Below, in pieces: positions 41,280 to 51,907 of a DNA stretch of 64,000 nucleotides. The notes under the pieces were generated by a model. That model was given only the letters and a program-made list of their open reading frames with translations, had not been told where the DNA came from and ran no database searches. The stretch comes from Polynucleobacter asymbioticus QLW-P1DMWA-1 (GTDB taxonomy: Bacteria > Pseudomonadota > Gammaproteobacteria > Burkholderiales > Burkholderiaceae), in NCBI RefSeq assembly GCF_000016345.1, contig NC_009379.1, forward strand, positions 558,001 through 622,000. The letters are read 5' to 3'. Each line of letters starts with the position of its first letter. The first letter of the stretch is position 1. The translations under genes and the position numbers were made by a program.

Positions 41280-43043
41280 ATGAATGCTCAAGACCGTACC
41301 GCCTTAAATCGCCTAATTACCTACCTCAAACCCCATATCCGCTTGATTATGGGGTCCTTAGCAGCTATGGCTGTGGTTGCAGGGGCTGAAACCTCTATCC
41401 CAGCCCTAATGAAGCCACTTCTCGATCGAGGTTTTACTGGCCAGCTTAATAGTAAGTTATGGCAAGTCCCCGTATTTTTGGTTGGCCTAGCTTTAGTCCG
41501 CAGTTTGGCTCAGTTTTTATCAAATTATTTACTCACCAGAGTAATCAACGCAGTTTTACTCAAATTGCGTGAGCAAATGTTTCAAACACTCTTGCATGCA
41601 AAAACTACTTTCTTTCAACAAAATTCAGCCTCGAATTTAATTAATGCCGTTGTATTTGAAGTCAATAATGTTTTGTCTGTCTTGGGTGGAATGTTAATTA
41701 GCTTGGTCCGTGATTCACTCACAGTCGTTGGTTTGATGGGTTACCTTATCTATTTGAACTGGCAGTTAACTTTGGTGGTATTAATTATTTTCCCAGTGAT
41801 CGCATTGATCATGAGCAAAATTAATCGCCGCTTGAGATCCTTAAACCGCGAGCAGCAAAATTTGACGAGTGAGTTAGCTTATATCGTTGAAGAATCTTCT
41901 GCGGGTTATAAGATCGTTAAAGTTCATGGGGCTCAGGAATATGAGATGAGTCGCTTCATGGAGAAGGCAGAACGTTTACGCCAATTTGCCTTGAAGTCGG
42001 CTGTTGCCGGCGGGCTTAATCAGCCGATTACCCAGTTGATTGCCTCTATGGCTCTTTCGGTGGTGCTGGTGATAGCCTTGATGCAGTCGGCTACGGAAGG
42101 CACAACGGTTGGTGGGTTTGCTGCATTTATTACCGCCATGATGCTAGTCATTTCACCTTTAAAGCATTTGGCCGATATCAATCAACCTTTGCAAAGAGGT
42201 TTGACAGCAGCGGAAATGATCTTTGGTTTAATGGATCAACCGCTTGAGGAAGACGAAGATCGTAAGGCAAACATGATTGCCTTGGCTCATGCCAAAGGCG
42301 CTATTCGTTTTGAAAAAGTAGGATTCTCTTATCAGCAAGAAGTCGGTCGCAAGGATGCATTAATTGATATTAATTTGGATATTCAGCCTGGCGAAGTAGT
42401 GGCTTTTGTTGGCCCCTCGGGCGGCGGTAAGTCGACTCTAGTGAATTTATTACCGCGATTCTTTAAGCCCACCTCAGGACATATTTTCTTGGATGGAATT
42501 CCTCTAGAAGATATCCTACTATCCGATGTCAGAAAGCAAATTGCTTTTGTGAGTCAAGATGTTATTTTGTTTAACGATAGTATTGCTGCTAACGTCGCTT
42601 ATGGTGCTGTTGGAGAAGAGAGTATTGACCGAGGCAGGGTAATCGAGGCCTTGGAAGCGGCCAACTTAAGTGGATTAGTCCGAGACCTTCCCGAGGGAAT
42701 TGATTCGCTTGTGGGTGACAACGGTAATCGCTTATCTGGCGGCCAGCGTCAGCGTTTGGCGATTGCTCGTGCGATTTATAAAAATGCCCCTATCTTGATT
42801 CTGGATGAGGCAACCTCAGCTTTAGATTCGGAATCAGAACGTCAAGTGCAAGACGCCTTAGAGCGACTCATGGCTGGCCGTACCACCTTAGTGATTGCTC
42901 ACCGTTTGTCTACGATTGAGCATGCCAATCGAATTGTCGTTTTAGAAAATGGCAAGGTGGTTGAAAATGGATCGCATGAGGATCTCATCAAACATGATGG
43001 CCTATATGCCAACCTCCACCGTATTCAATTTTCAAACGCTTGA
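41280..43043 (+). CDS. msbA: Lipid A export ATP-binding/permease
   Basis: The 587-residue half-size ABC exporter has a six-helix membrane domain (about 20-320) and an ABC domain (about 345-580) with Walker [11 protein letters not shown], signature [14 protein letters not shown], Walker [13 protein letters not shown] and the switch His ([11 protein letters not shown]). It flips lipid A-core across the inner membrane. I start at ATG 41280 ([12 protein letters not shown]); the open frame upstream is antisense to the glycosyltransferase gene. It fits its LPS-gene neighbours. Confidence 0.93.
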   Translation: MNAQDRTALNRLITYLKPHIRLIMGSLAAMAVVAGAETSIPALMKPLLDRGFTGQLNSKLWQVPVFLVGLALVRSLAQFLSNYLLTRVINAVLLKLREQMFQTLLHAKTTFFQQNSASNLINAVVFEVNNVLSVLGGMLISLVRDSLTVVGLMGYLIYLNWQLTLVVLIIFPVIALIMSKINRRLRSLNREQQNLTSELAYIVEESSAGYKIVKVHGAQEYEMSRFMEKAERLRQFALKSAVAGGLNQPITQLIASMALSVVLVIALMQSATEGTTVGGFAAFITAMMLVISPLKHLADINQPLQRGLTAAEMIFGLMDQPLEEDEDRKANMIALAHAKGAIRFEKVGFSYQQEVGRKDALIDINLDIQPGEVVAFVGPSGGGKSTLVNLLPRFFKPTSGHIFLDGIPLEDILLSDVRKQIAFVSQDVILFNDSIAANVAYGAVGEESIDRGRVIEALEAANLSGLVRDLPEGIDSLVGDNGNRLSGGQRQRLAIARAIYKNAPILILDEATSALDSESERQVQDALERLMAGRTTLVIAHRLSTIEHANRIVVLENGKVVENGSHEDLIKHDGLYANLHRIQFSNA

Positions 43044-43067
43044 TCGTATATCGGTGTAATTAAACGT

Positions 43068-44531
43068 TTAGCTTAAAACAATATCGTATTGTTCTTGGCG
43101 GAAACTGCCTTCCGCTTGCAAGGTGATGGGCTTGCCAATGAAATCACCCAGCTGAGCTAAAAATTGATTTTCTTCTTCTAGAAAAAGATCAATCACATCA
43201 GGCGCAGCCACAATTCTGAATTCGCGTGGATTAAATTGACGATGCTCGCGCACAATTTCACGCAAGATTTCATAGCAGATGGTTTGGGCAGTTTTGATTT
43301 CACCCTTTCCTTGGCAAGTAGCACAGGGCTCGCAGGTGATATGGGCTAATGATTCCCTGGTTCTTTTGCGCGTCATCTCCACCAAGCCTAGCGCAGAAAA
43401 TTCGCTGACTGAGGTACGGGCATGATCGCGCTCAAGATTACGCTTCAATTCATATAAAACCGATTCCTGATGGTCTCTACCAATCATGTCGATGAAATCG
43501 ATAATGATGATGCCGCCAAGGTTTCGTAAACGCAATTGGCGGGCAATCGCTTGAGCTGCCTCTAGATTGGTTTTAAAAACAGTGTCATCTAGATTTCTAG
43601 CGCCAACGTAACTACCAGTGTTGACATCAATGGTGGTCATCGATTCGGTTTGATCGATCATGAGATAGCCGCCAGACTTGAGGTCTACGCGTCTACCTAA
43701 GGCCTTATTAATCTCCGCGTCAACATCAAAGAGATCAAATAGGGCACGCTCGCCCCGATGCAAGGTGAGTTTGCTCAATAGATTGGGCATGTATAGATTG
43801 GCAAAACCTTTGAGTTTTTCAAAGTTCTCGGCCGAGTCCACCCGAATTTGGCTGGTGTCTTCTCCTGCAACATCACGCAAAACACGTTCTGCCAAACTGA
43901 GATCTTGGTAGAGCAAGCTTGGGGCAGCTTTGCTTTTCATGGCATCCCGAATATTTTCCCAGGTAGTTCTTAAGTAATGCATATCATGCTGAAGCTCAGT
44001 GTCGGAGGCATCTTGAGCGCTAGTGCGCACAATGATTCCGCCTTTTTCATCTTCCGCCATGAGGCTAGCAAGGCGCGCTTTAATTGCTTCGCGCTCCTCA
44101 GGTTTATCTATCCGTTGAGAAACGCCAATATATTTTTCAGTTGCGACATCGGTACCGGCAGGAGGTAAATACACTAAGTTACGGCCGGCAATGCTTAGTT
44201 GGGTAGTAAGACGTGCGCCTTTAGTTCCTAATGGATCTTTGAGAACTTGCACTAAAAGTGATTGACCTTCAAATAGTAACTTCTCAATTTGAGGTTGTGG
44301 ATTACTTTGAGTGATGTCTGCTACATGCATGAAGGCGGTTCGTTCCAGTCCAACCTCAATAAAGGCGGATTGCATGCCAGGTAAAACGCGCACTACTTTA
44401 GCTAAATAAATATTGCCAACGATACCGCGCTGCCGAGTTCTCTCGATCTGGAGCTCTTGCACAGCACCTTGCTGAATTAAGGCAACACGCGTCTCTTGCG
44501 GCGTGATGTTGATGAGAATTTCTTCATTCAT
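43068..44531 (-). CDS. rng: Ribonuclease G
   Basis: The 487-residue endoribonuclease has an N-terminal S1 domain (about 35-125; GNIYLAKVVRVLPGMQSAFI) and the RNase E/G catalytic part with MTTIDVNTGSYVG, GGIIIIDFIDM (metal-binding Asp) and the zinc-link CEPCATCQGKG. It matures 16S rRNA and degrades mRNA. It overlaps maf by 4 bases (ATGA) and ends 24 bases from the convergent msbA gene. Confidence 0.95.
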   Translation of the reverse strand: MNEEILINITPQETRVALIQQGAVQELQIERTRQRGIVGNIYLAKVVRVLPGMQSAFIEVGLERTAFMHVADITQSNPQPQIEKLLFEGQSLLVQVLKDPLGTKGARLTTQLSIAGRNLVYLPPAGTDVATEKYIGVSQRIDKPEEREAIKARLASLMAEDEKGGIIVRTSAQDASDTELQHDMHYLRTTWENIRDAMKSKAAPSLLYQDLSLAERVLRDVAGEDTSQIRVDSAENFEKLKGFANLYMPNLLSKLTLHRGERALFDLFDVDAEINKALGRRVDLKSGGYLMIDQTESMTTIDVNTGSYVGARNLDDTVFKTNLEAAQAIARQLRLRNLGGIIIIDFIDMIGRDHQESVLYELKRNLERDHARTSVSEFSALGLVEMTRKRTRESLAHITCEPCATCQGKGEIKTAQTICYEILREIVREHRQFNPREFRIVAAPDVIDLFLEEENQFLAQLGDFIGKPITLQAEGSFRQEQYDIVLS

Positions 44532-45154
44532 ATGCGGTTAAGGTGGGCGCGGTCTAAAAGTTGAGCGGTTTCATAAAGAGGTAATCCCATGATACCGCTA
44601 TAACTACCTTGAATAGAGGAAATGAAAGCACCTGCGCGACCTTGAATCCCGTAGGCCCCAGCTTTGCCAAAGGGCTCACCACTAGCAATATAGGCTTCAA
44701 TTTGCTCTTGAGATAAATCAGCAAACTGAACTTGAGAAACTTGTAAAAGGCAGACTGGGATTTCGTTAGGGTCAATTGTTAGGGCCAGCGCTGTTAATAC
44801 CTCATGTGTATTGCCGCTCAGCATTTGTAGGATTCGTGCCGCATCGAGTGCATCTGCGGGCTTGCCTAGAATCTCTCCATCATGAGTGCCTGGAAGGCTA
44901 ACGGTTGTGTCTGCACAGAGAATGGGCGCCCATGGCAAGCCACTCTCTTTCCAGCGCTTAAGGGCAACAACGCTTTTTGCAAAAGTTACGCGCTCGACAT
45001 AATTGCGGGCTTTTTCATTAGGGCGGGGTATTTCAATGGTCTCTGTATCTTCGCCTGGCTGAGGTAAGAGCATTTCAAAGCGAACACCGATTTGCTTCAG
45101 TAATTCTTGGCGACGAGGACTTTGTGAGGCGAGATAGATGAAGGTATTACTCAC
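44528..45154 (-). CDS. maf: Maf-family nucleotide pyrophosphatase
   Basis: The 208-residue protein has [25 protein letters not shown] and [14 protein letters not shown], all typical of Maf (YhdE/YceF) proteins that hydrolyse dTTP/UTP or modified nucleotides. I choose GTG 45154, which overlaps the rlmH end by 8 bases and puts the SQSPRR motif at the usual position; an upstream GTG at 45190 would add 12 residues. Part of the conserved rng-maf-rlmH-rsfS block. Confidence 0.92.
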   Translation of the reverse strand: MSNTFIYLASQSPRRQELLKQIGVRFEMLLPQPGEDTETIEIPRPNEKARNYVERVTFAKSVVALKRWKESGLPWAPILCADTTVSLPGTHDGEILGKPADALDAARILQMLSGNTHEVLTALALTIDPNEIPVCLLQVSQVQFADLSQEQIEAYIASGEPFGKAGAYGIQGRAGAFISSIQGSYSGIMGLPLYETAQLLDRAHLNRI

Positions 45155-45590
45155 GATGATAGGGGTGCCCTTGCAAGATAGTCCAAGCACGGTAAAGCTG
45201 CTCTACTAACAATACTCTAGCCATAGCGTGGGGGAGGGTGAGGCTAGAGAGTCGCCACATCGCTTGAGCGTTGGTTTTCAAGCTAGGGTCAAGACCATCG
45301 GCGCCCCCAATTAAAAAGGTGATGTCAAAACCTTCTTGGCGCCAGCCAGCCAGTTGTGTAGCAAGGTGTTGTGTTGTTTGGTCTTTGCCACGCTCGTCTA
45401 AGGCAATGACACGTGAACCTTTAGGAATTGCAGCGGCTATCTTCACCGCCTCCTTAGCAGGCGTGAGGTCTGGCTTAATCTCTTTAATTTCAATACTGCA
45501 GTCGGCAGGCATGCGCTTTATGTAGTCGTGGGTTGCAGTAGCAACCCAGTCGGGCATTTTGTGACCAACAGAAACAATAGTTAAACGCAT
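45147..45590 (-). CDS. rlmH: 23S rRNA pseudouridine-1915 N3-methyltransferase
   Basis: The 147-residue SPOUT methyltransferase has the SAM-knot segments [26 protein letters not shown] and [17 protein letters not shown], and the C-terminus ending HPYHRE. It methylates pseudouridine 1915 in helix 69. ATG 45590 is preferred over TTG 45593. It overlaps maf and follows rsfS by 30 bases. Confidence 0.95.
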   Translation of the reverse strand: MRLTIVSVGHKMPDWVATATHDYIKRMPADCSIEIKEIKPDLTPAKEAVKIAAAIPKGSRVIALDERGKDQTTQHLATQLAGWRQEGFDITFLIGGADGLDPSLKTNAQAMWRLSSLTLPHAMARVLLVEQLYRAWTILQGHPYHRE

Positions 45591-45620
45591 CAACTAATGA
45601 ACTAACAAAAATTTTGCGAA

Positions 45621-46010
45621 TTATTCGTCTTCGTCTGGTTCGCTGGCCTTAACAAGCCCTTTGCTACCAGCCAATTTGACGCGTACGGGTTTTGCGCCCC
45701 ACATGCCTTCTAATTGATAGTAGGAGCGCAACATAGGTTGCAATATATGGACCACGATATCGCCGCAATCCACCAATACCCATTCGCCTGTTTCTAAGCC
45801 TTCGATCGAGATCACTTCACCACCTTTAGCGTTGACCTCTTCTTTGACAGACATGGCTAAAGAGCGGGTTTGGCGATTGCTTGATCCCGTAGCAATAATG
45901 ACGCGATCAAAGAGCTCGCTCAATTTGGTGGTGTCGTAAACGCGAATATCTTGCGCTTTAACATCTTCTAAGGCATCAATAATGACGCGCTGTAATTTAC
46001 GTAAGTCCAT
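45621..46010 (-). CDS. rsfS: Ribosomal silencing factor
   Basis: The 129-residue protein of the RsfS/Iojap family has the core VDCGDIVVHILQPMLRSYYQ and IIATGSSNRQTRSLA. It binds uL14 on the large subunit and blocks subunit joining in poor nutrients. The acidic C-terminus ends EPDEDE. It lies 47 bases downstream of nadD, the common pairing. Confidence 0.95.
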   Translation of the reverse strand: MDLRKLQRVIIDALEDVKAQDIRVYDTTKLSELFDRVIIATGSSNRQTRSLAMSVKEEVNAKGGEVISIEGLETGEWVLVDCGDIVVHILQPMLRSYYQLEGMWGAKPVRVKLAGSKGLVKASEPDEDE

Positions 46011-46057
46011 AGTTTCTTATTGGTAGTTTTCTAGTGTTGAGGGTGATCTTAGCTTGA

Positions 46058-46756
46058 TTACTGATATAAGCCCAGATTTGTAATGATTTCTAAGGCGTGT
46101 GAAGGTATTTGCTCAGACCCTAGGGAGCCTTGTGGGCCGCTTTTTAAGCGATTTCGTAGTTCGGTGGAAGAAAGGTTGATTGAGAGCTTGCTGTCTATAT
46201 AGATGAGGCCATAAGCGCTATTTTCAAGTGCGCTTGGATCTTGTATTTGGTGTGCTGCCAGCAAAGCCTTAACAGCAGGAGGAATTTTTGAATCTAAGTC
46301 ATGATTTGGTCTGCTCGCTACCGCAAAGTTCACTTGTTTAATTAATTCTTCCCATGAATTCCATGTAGGTAAAGATATCAGTGAATCTGCACCCATGAGC
46401 CAGGTGAGGCTCGCATTAGACCCAAACCGCTCCCTTAGAGCTTTGACTGTATCAATAGCATAGCTGGGGCCTGCGCGATCGATTTCTATGTGGTCAATTC
46501 CAATTTGAGTGGCGATGTTTAAATATAGAAATGCCCTTGCTAAATCGACTCCTGCCGCTTCGGTTAATTGAAGACGAATCGGCGCTGGAGTGATCCCTGA
46601 ATTTTTTTGCCAAGGCTCTCCGCTAGGAATAAATAGTAGCTCATCTAGTTGCAGCAATTTTGCAAAATGGCTAGCTAACTTAAGATGGCCGATATGTGGC
46701 GGGTCAAATGTACCGCCCAAGATACCAATTTTTTTGCGAGCGCTCAAGCTAACCAA
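46058..46756 (-). CDS. nadD: Nicotinate-nucleotide adenylyltransferase
   Basis: The 232-residue enzyme makes NaAD from NaMN and ATP. The nucleotidyltransferase motif [12 protein letters not shown] (about residues 14-25) and the later [10 protein letters not shown] (ISSTxxR) motif are intact. The likely start is TTG at 46756 or 46747, overlapping the hemF end; no ATG is available. Confidence 0.93.
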   Translation of the reverse strand: MVSLSARKKIGILGGTFDPPHIGHLKLASHFAKLLQLDELLFIPSGEPWQKNSGITPAPIRLQLTEAAGVDLARAFLYLNIATQIGIDHIEIDRAGPSYAIDTVKALRERFGSNASLTWLMGADSLISLPTWNSWEELIKQVNFAVASRPNHDLDSKIPPAVKALLAAHQIQDPSALENSAYGLIYIDSKLSINLSSTELRNRLKSGPQGSLGSEQIPSHALEIITNLGLYQ

Positions 46757-47676
46757 TCACGTGGTTTAAGGTAATGGTCATAGAGCTTGGCTTCGGGAGT
46801 GCTGGGCTCAGGCTTCCAGTTGTAGCGCCACTGAACTACTGGTGGCATTGACATCAAAATAGATTCAGTGCGCCCACCTGAATGCAGACCAAAGATGGTG
46901 CCGCGGTCAAAAATGAGGTTGTATTCTACATAGCGCCCACGACGGTATTCCTGAAAGGATTTTTCTTCTGGTGTAAAGCCATCTTGGTGACGTCTTTCAA
47001 CAATTGGTAGATAAGCCTCGATAAAGGCATCGCCAACTGCACGAGTCATCGCGAAGCTTTGTTCAAAATCAAACTCATTAAAGTCATCAAAGAAAACGCC
47101 GCCAATCCCTCTAGGTTCTTCGCGGTGCTTGAGATAAAAATATTCATCGCACCATTTTTTGAAGCGAGGATAAAGACTGTCACCAAAGGGATCTAAGGCA
47201 TTTTTAGCTGTTTGATGAAAATGCTTGCAGTCTTCGTCGACGCCATAATAGGGCGTAAGGTCAAAACCACCCCCAAACCACCAAACAGGTTCTTTATCAG
47301 GTGCTTGGGCAATAAAACAGCGCACGTTCATGTGCGTCGTGGGGACTTTAGGATTATTGGGATGGAAAACTAAAGACACGCCCATGGCTTCAAAGCTACG
47401 GCCCGCTACTTCTGGACGGTGATGGGATGCAGATGGTGGCATTTGATCACCACGCACGTGAGAAAAGCCAACCCCACCTTTTTCTAAAATATTGCCGCCA
47501 TCCAAAATGCAAGTGCGACCATAGCCTTTCAGCTTGCTATCTTCAGGTTTACTCCACTCATCAACCATGAACGATTTACCATCTAAGGCGCTCATTGCAG
47601 TCGTGATGCGATCTTGCAAACCCAAGAAGTAACTCTTCAGGGTTGCAATATCAATTTGGGTATGTGGTGTCGACAA
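46744..47676 (-). CDS. hemF: Oxygen-dependent coproporphyrinogen III oxidase
   Basis: The 310-residue enzyme turns coproporphyrinogen III into protoporphyrinogen IX using O2. Family segments include [21 protein letters not shown] and [19 protein letters not shown]. Overlaps nadD by 13 bases and follows purD after 15 bases. Consistent with an aerobic lifestyle. Confidence 0.96.
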   Translation of the reverse strand: MSTPHTQIDIATLKSYFLGLQDRITTAMSALDGKSFMVDEWSKPEDSKLKGYGRTCILDGGNILEKGGVGFSHVRGDQMPPSASHHRPEVAGRSFEAMGVSLVFHPNNPKVPTTHMNVRCFIAQAPDKEPVWWFGGGFDLTPYYGVDEDCKHFHQTAKNALDPFGDSLYPRFKKWCDEYFYLKHREEPRGIGGVFFDDFNEFDFEQSFAMTRAVGDAFIEAYLPIVERRHQDGFTPEEKSFQEYRRGRYVEYNLIFDRGTIFGLHSGGRTESILMSMPPVVQWRYNWKPEPSTPEAKLYDHYLKPRDWLA

Positions 47677-47691
47677 GTCTATTTCAATTCA

Positions 47692-48969
47692 TTATTTAAT
47701 AGCGCGATAGCCAATATCTTTGCGATATTGCATGCCATCAAACTGAATTTGATTGATTACGTCATAGGCCTTTTGTTGAGCGCCACGAACTGTATCGGCC
47801 AAACCTACAACACACATCACACGCCCCCCTGAAGTTACTAGCTTGCCATCTTGTAACTTCGTTCCCGCATGAAAGGTGATTTGATCTTCTGTGTCTGCAG
47901 GTATGCCGGTAACGACATCGCCATTACGAGGTGTATCGGGATAATTATGGGCAGCAAGAACTACTCCGAGAGCGGTGCGACGATCCCAATCGAGTTCAAC
48001 TTCATTGAGCTTGCCATCAACTGCATGATCTAAGGCATTGACTAAGTCGCTTCGCAAGCGAGCCATGATCGGTTGGGTTTCTGGGTCGCCCATGCGGCAA
48101 TTAAATTCTAAAGTTTTAATCTTGCCATCAGGGGTAATCATCAGGCCCGCGTACAAGAAGCCTGTGTAAGGAATCCCATCAGATTCCATGCCTTTTACAG
48201 TTGGCATGATGACTTCTCGTAATGCGCGTGCATGAATTTCAGGGGTGACAACCGGTGCAGGGGAGTAAGCACCCATGCCGCCTGTGTTGGGGCCTTGATC
48301 AGCATCAAGTAGGCGCTTGTGATCTTGGCTGGTTGCAAGAGCGAGCACGTGTTTGCCATCAACCAGAACAATGAAGCTGGCCTCTTCACCAGTCAGAAAT
48401 TCTTCAATCACTACTCGAGCACCAGCATTACCAAGCTTGTTATCGGCGAGCATCATATCAACCGCAGCATGGGCTTCTTCTGGGTTCATGGCAACAACTA
48501 CTCCCTTACCTGCAGCCAGGCCGTCCGCCTTAATCACAATAGGAGCACCTTTGGAATCAATGTAAGCATGGGCTTGCGTCGCATTGGAAAAGGTTTGGTA
48601 ATCCGCAGTCGGAATTCCATGACGCTTCATAAATGCTTTTGAAAAATCCTTAGAGGATTCCAATTGAGCGGCTAATTGGGTTGGCCCAAAAATACGTAAA
48701 CCATTATTACGGAATACGTCCACAATGCCTGCAGCCAATGGCGCCTCAGGACCCACTACTGTGAGATGGACTTTTTCTCGTTTTGCAAAATCTGCGAGCT
48801 CTTGAAGGCCGGTAATAGGTAAATTTTGTATACCAGCTGCTACTTGCTTAGCGGTGGCTGTACCACCGTTCCCTGGTGCGACATAGACAGTTTGCACTTG
48901 TGGGGATTGCGCTAGCTTCCAAGCTAGAGCGTGTTCACGACCGCCAGATCCGACGAGAAGAATTTTCAT
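47692..48969 (-). CDS. purD: Phosphoribosylamine-glycine ligase
   Basis: The 425-residue ATP-grasp enzyme of purine synthesis has an N-terminal VGSGGREHALAWKL, an ATP-grasp core with PIVIKADGLAAGKGVVVA, and EFNCRMGDPETQPIMARL for metal binding. Length is normal. It lies 29 bases after yebC in the core block. Confidence 0.96.
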   Translation of the reverse strand: MKILLVGSGGREHALAWKLAQSPQVQTVYVAPGNGGTATAKQVAAGIQNLPITGLQELADFAKREKVHLTVVGPEAPLAAGIVDVFRNNGLRIFGPTQLAAQLESSKDFSKAFMKRHGIPTADYQTFSNATQAHAYIDSKGAPIVIKADGLAAGKGVVVAMNPEEAHAAVDMMLADNKLGNAGARVVIEEFLTGEEASFIVLVDGKHVLALATSQDHKRLLDADQGPNTGGMGAYSPAPVVTPEIHARALREVIMPTVKGMESDGIPYTGFLYAGLMITPDGKIKTLEFNCRMGDPETQPIMARLRSDLVNALDHAVDGKLNEVELDWDRRTALGVVLAAHNYPDTPRNGDVVTGIPADTEDQITFHAGTKLQDGKLVTSGGRVMCVVGLADTVRGAQQKAYDVINQIQFDGMQYRKDIGYRAIK

Positions 48970-48998
48970 AACAGGGTATGTCTTTAATAATTAATGGG

Positions 48999-49718
48999 TT
49001 ATAGGGCTGCGTTTGTAAATACTTCTTGTACATCATCTAGGTTCTCAAGCGCATCTAATAATTTCTGCATGCTTTCAGCTTGATCACCCTCTAGGGCAAT
49101 TTCAGTTTCTGGACGCATAGCGACAGTAGCTAGTTCTGCTTTGAGGCCAGCCTGACTAATCGCATCTTGTACCTTAGAAAAATCAGGTACCGGTGTTAGC
49201 ACCTCAAGAGATCCATCGTCATGTGTGATTACATCCTCGGCGCCAGCATCTAAAGCAACTTCCATGAGTTGATCTTCACTAGTACCAGGCGCAAATAACA
49301 TTTGTCCACAATGTTTGAAGAGGAAAGCAACCGATCCCTCTGTTCCCATATTGCCGCCATTCTTATTAAAGGCATGGCGAACTTCAGCAACGGTGCGTGT
49401 ACGGTTATCTGTTAAGCAGTCGACAATGATGGCAGCACCATTCATGCCATAACCTTCATAACGAATCTCTTCGTAGTTCACTCCTTCAAGTGAACCCGTG
49501 CCGCGCTGAATAGCTCTTTGCACGTTGTCATTAGGCATATTGGCATCTTTAGCCTTGTCTATTGCCAAACGTAAGCGGGGATTAGCGGTGAGATCGCCGC
49601 CACCCATTTTGGCTGCGACAGTGATTTCTTTAATGAGTTTGGTCCAAATCTTGCCGCGTTTTTCGTCTTGACGACCTTTGCGGTGCTGAATATTGGCCCA
49701 TTTCGAATGGCCGGCCAT
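48999..49718 (-). CDS. yebC: YebC/PmpR-family regulator
   Basis: The 239-residue protein opens [20 protein letters not shown], the invariant start of the family, with [20 protein letters not shown] in the middle. Members act as DNA-binding regulators or help ribosomes through polyproline stretches. First gene of the purD-to-rng block. Confidence 0.95.
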   Translation of the reverse strand: MAGHSKWANIQHRKGRQDEKRGKIWTKLIKEITVAAKMGGGDLTANPRLRLAIDKAKDANMPNDNVQRAIQRGTGSLEGVNYEEIRYEGYGMNGAAIIVDCLTDNRTRTVAEVRHAFNKNGGNMGTEGSVAFLFKHCGQMLFAPGTSEDQLMEVALDAGAEDVITHDDGSLEVLTPVPDFSKVQDAISQAGLKAELATVAMRPETEIALEGDQAESMQKLLDALENLDDVQEVFTNAAL

Positions 49719-49869
49719 ACAGGTAAGTCCTTTAAATAATTTGGCTACAAGACGTCATTTTAAGGGGTTCTAGACCCAAGAAAGGGAAGCTGAGGCATTT
49801 TTTGTTACACTCTGATGTCTTAACTGTTTCAAAACGGTTAAATCAGCAGAATTTCCACTGCAAACACCT

Positions 49870-49954
49870 GCCTCGGTGATGGAATTGGTAGACGTGCCGG
49901 ACTCAAAATCCGGTGCCGCAAGGCGTGGCGGTTCGAGTCCGCCCCGAGGCACCA
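49870..49954 (+). tRNA. tRNA-Leu (CAA)
   Basis: An 85-base class II tRNA with encoded CCA: acceptor stem GCCTCGG / CCGAGGC, anticodon stem CCGGA / TCCGG with loop CTCAAAA (anticodon CAA), a long variable arm (TGCCGCAAGGCGT) and T loop TTCGAGT. It lies in the gap after yebC, with an unknown gene 105 bases downstream. Confidence 0.97.
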
Positions 49955-50059
49955 ACATATAGTCATTTACTGCTCAATAGCTGCCTTTACAGCTTATTTT
50001 TCTTCGACTTATACGTTTATACGGCTTCTAGATAAAGCTGGATGATTTATAGTTTCGGT

Positions 50060-50872
50060 ATGAGTAACGCTCAAATCTTCCAAATTTTTTATGATGCACA
50101 AACCAAAAAATCCCTAGACCCTGATTTTTTGCCTCTAGATAACCTGGAAAATTCAAGACCAGACTGGCGTGAGTATTGGCCAATGAGAAATTATTTGCTG
50201 AATAACGCGCTTGATGAAAATTGTTTTTATGGATTTTTTTCTCCCAAATTCAAAGAAAAAACTGGCTTATCTGCCAATGATTGCCTTAGCTTTATTGGGC
50301 AACAAAAAAGCGACCTAGACGTAATTACCTTTTCTCCTCTTTTTGACCTGGGGGCGTGGTTTCGAAATAGTTTTCTGCAGGCTATATCTCTTCATCCCAA
50401 TTCAACGGAGTCGATCATAGGAGCTCTTCATGTCCTTAACCCCTATATAAATATTAATGAACTAGTAATGCATTCAGGGAATAATATTTTCTGTAATTTT
50501 TTTGTTGCAAAGCCAGCTTTCTGGAAAGCTTGGTTAGAAAATTGTGAATTAATTTGGGCTGAAGCTGAGTTTAATATGAGCTCGATTGCGCATGGTCTAA
50601 ATTCGCTTGCTCAGGGTCATGATAGTCCTGCGCCAATCAAAACATTTGTTATCGAAAGAATTGCTTCGCTCATGCTTGCAACTAATGATTCATGGAAGGT
50701 CAGGGCATATAACTCTCTCGACCTGCCTTTTTCATCAGCCCCAATCGCAAATGAACGGGCTGCATTAATTCAGTTAGACGCTTTAAAAATTGCTTATGCA
50801 GATCAAAAAAGGGCTGAATATCTCAGTTTGCATAAGACTTTGGGAGACTTGGTTCTTAAGAAGGTGGGGTAG
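50060..50872 (+). CDS. Unknown protein, possibly glycan-related
   Basis: The 270-residue soluble protein has no signal peptide. The segments FYGFFSPKFKEKTGLS, ITFSPLFDLGAWFRNSF and IFCNFFVAKPAFWKAWL resemble, from memory, conserved proteins found next to glycosyltransferases in Burkholderiales. No catalytic motif is clear. ATG 50060 (MSNAQIFQIFYD) is preferred; an in-frame ATG lies 18 bases upstream. Its base composition looks more AT-rich than the flanking core genes. Inserted directly after tRNA-Leu, it may be an acquired cassette. Confidence 0.6.
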   Translation: MSNAQIFQIFYDAQTKKSLDPDFLPLDNLENSRPDWREYWPMRNYLLNNALDENCFYGFFSPKFKEKTGLSANDCLSFIGQQKSDLDVITFSPLFDLGAWFRNSFLQAISLHPNSTESIIGALHVLNPYININELVMHSGNNIFCNFFVAKPAFWKAWLENCELIWAEAEFNMSSIAHGLNSLAQGHDSPAPIKTFVIERIASLMLATNDSWKVRAYNSLDLPFSSAPIANERAALIQLDALKIAYADQKRAEYLSLHKTLGDLVLKKVG

Positions 50873-50902
50873 TTAGAAATCCATTTTTACCCATTTAGTT
50901 TC

Positions 50903-51844
50903 TTAAATTTCATATGTATCTGCGCCGCTAGTCATTGCTTGCTCAACAATTTTTTTGGTTAATGTTGGTGAGAAAAGCTCAATGAAGGTGTACACAAAAG
51001 AGCGCAGATAAGCGCCTTGTTTAACCCCAAGATGGGTAACGTTATTGCCAAATAGATGGCCTACGGAAATTACCTTAAGGTTGCGATCGCGATCTGGGTC
51101 ATAAGCTTGTCCAGCAACAATCCCAATGCCCATGCCTGCTTCTACATAAGTCTTAATCACATCGGCGTCGATCGCCTCAAGAATGATGTCTGGCGTGACA
51201 TTGCGCTGAGCGAAAGCTGCATCTATTTTGCTACGACCAGCAAATGCCTTGTCATAGGTAATGATGGGGTACTTGGCGATTTCCTCAAGCGTCACATTGG
51301 CTTGGTTGAGTAGGGGGTGGCTCAGGGGAACCATGAGGACGTGCTGCCATTGATAGCCTGGTAAAGCTAGAACGCCTGGCGTGTTTGCGATACCTTCAGT
51401 CGCAATCGCGATATCGGCGTGATCGTGACTGAGAAGTTCTGCAATCTGACCTGGGCTTCCTTGCTGAATACTGACGCGAACTTTTGGAAAGCGTTTGGTA
51501 AATTCCGTTAATACTTTCGGGAGTGCATAACGAGCTTGTGTATGAGTGGTGGCGATCACAAAGTTGCCTTGATCTTGACTGGCAAAATCCTCGCCCACTC
51601 GTTTGAGTGTTTCCACTTCATCTAGAATGCGCTCAATAGAGATGAGGATGCGTTTTCCTGGCTCAGTAAGTGAGCGAATGCGCTTACCGTGACGACGAAA
51701 TATTTCTACGCCAAGCTCATCTTCTAATTCGATGATGGCTTTGGAAACGCCGGGTTGCGAAGTAAACAGCGCTTTCGCAGCAGTGGTCAGGTTGAAATTT
51801 TGACGAACAGCTTCTCGTACAAAGCGGAACTGATGAAGATTCAT
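50903..51844 (-). CDS. cysB: CysB-type LysR transcriptional regulator
   Basis: The 313-residue protein has an N-terminal winged HTH (AAKALFTSQPGVSKAIIELE) and a periplasmic-binding-like effector domain. The start MNLHQFRFVREAVRQNFNLT is characteristic of CysB/Cbl. It activates sulfur-assimilation genes and senses acetylserine or sulfate. No cys genes are in the window. It lies beside lptG, a common betaproteobacterial order. Confidence 0.88.
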   Translation of the reverse strand: MNLHQFRFVREAVRQNFNLTTAAKALFTSQPGVSKAIIELEDELGVEIFRRHGKRIRSLTEPGKRILISIERILDEVETLKRVGEDFASQDQGNFVIATTHTQARYALPKVLTEFTKRFPKVRVSIQQGSPGQIAELLSHDHADIAIATEGIANTPGVLALPGYQWQHVLMVPLSHPLLNQANVTLEEIAKYPIITYDKAFAGRSKIDAAFAQRNVTPDIILEAIDADVIKTYVEAGMGIGIVAGQAYDPDRDRNLKVISVGHLFGNNVTHLGVKQGAYLRSFVYTFIELFSPTLTKKIVEQAMTSGADTYEI

Positions 51845-51907
51845 TTGTAATTCCTATCTATATATCAACAACGATATAGGAATTAAATTCTAAATGAATT
51901 TTAGGTA

